The notes beneath the pieces were generated by a model that was given only the letters and a program-made list of their open reading frames with translations, made no database searches and was not told the origin of the DNA. The translations under genes and the position numbers were made by a program. Source: Methylophilus sp. (lineage in GTDB: Bacteria; Pseudomonadota; Gammaproteobacteria; Burkholderiales; Methylophilaceae). From it: DNA of 5,561 nucleotides. The stretch covers positions 1 through 5,561 of the forward strand of contig JAIXZQ010000305.1 in the NCBI GenBank assembly GCA_027489475.1, given 5' to 3'. Every line of letters starts with the position of its first letter. Positions within the stretch are counted from its first letter, which is position 1. Below are positions 5,536 to 5,561 of this stretch, in pieces.

Positions 5536-5561
5536 GCATGCACTGGAAGCGGCGGCCCTAA

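Overview
The window looks like chromosomal DNA from an alphaproteobacterium, most likely a sphingomonad or close relative. Three things point there: a SciP-type (DUF1153) CtrA inhibitor with the typical RRKAEVVAAV and GLTLEEFASW stretches, an H-NOX gene next to an HNOBA histidine kinase, and a generally GC-rich, GC-ending codon pattern. The genus is inferred from protein resemblance only; no ribosomal RNA or other taxonomic marker is present.

Left part (1-3046), a nitric-oxide two-component locus. A response regulator runs off the left edge on the minus strand. Divergent from it, on the plus strand, lie three closely spaced genes. First is a 65-residue protein that looks like an isolated histidine-kinase dimerisation/phosphoacceptor (DHp) hairpin. 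Second is a complete heme-NO-binding (H-NOX) protein. Third is a 530-residue hybrid histidine kinase built as HNOBA - HisKA (HDFNN) - HATPase - receiver. The likely circuit is: NO binds the H-NOX heme, H-NOX controls the kinase through the HNOBA domain, the kinase phosphorylates its own receiver, and phosphate may then pass through the small DHp protein to the divergent response regulator. The last two steps are inference. The divergent intergenic region (379-619) holds a spaced direct repeat and a possible hairpin over a ribosome binding site.

Middle part (3047-4880), an accessory-looking stretch. It contains an orphan Flp-type pilin gene, about 0.7 kb with no convincing gene but one GC-rich open frame that may be a gene remnant, and a strikingly AT-rich LuxR-type HTH regulator preceded by an imperfect stem-loop. 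One 60-base line inside the regulator is 30% G+C, against 65% for one in the kinase, which suggests different ancestry.

Right part (4881-5561), core functions. sciP, encoding the small CtrA-inhibitory protein, follows a perfect 13-bp palindrome. A complete tRNA-Ser(GGA) lies on the minus strand with its CCA encoded.

The most interesting element is the stand-alone DHp-like protein in the H-NOX/HNOBA operon. It could be a minimal phosphotransferase for the hybrid kinase, which has no HPt domain of its own.
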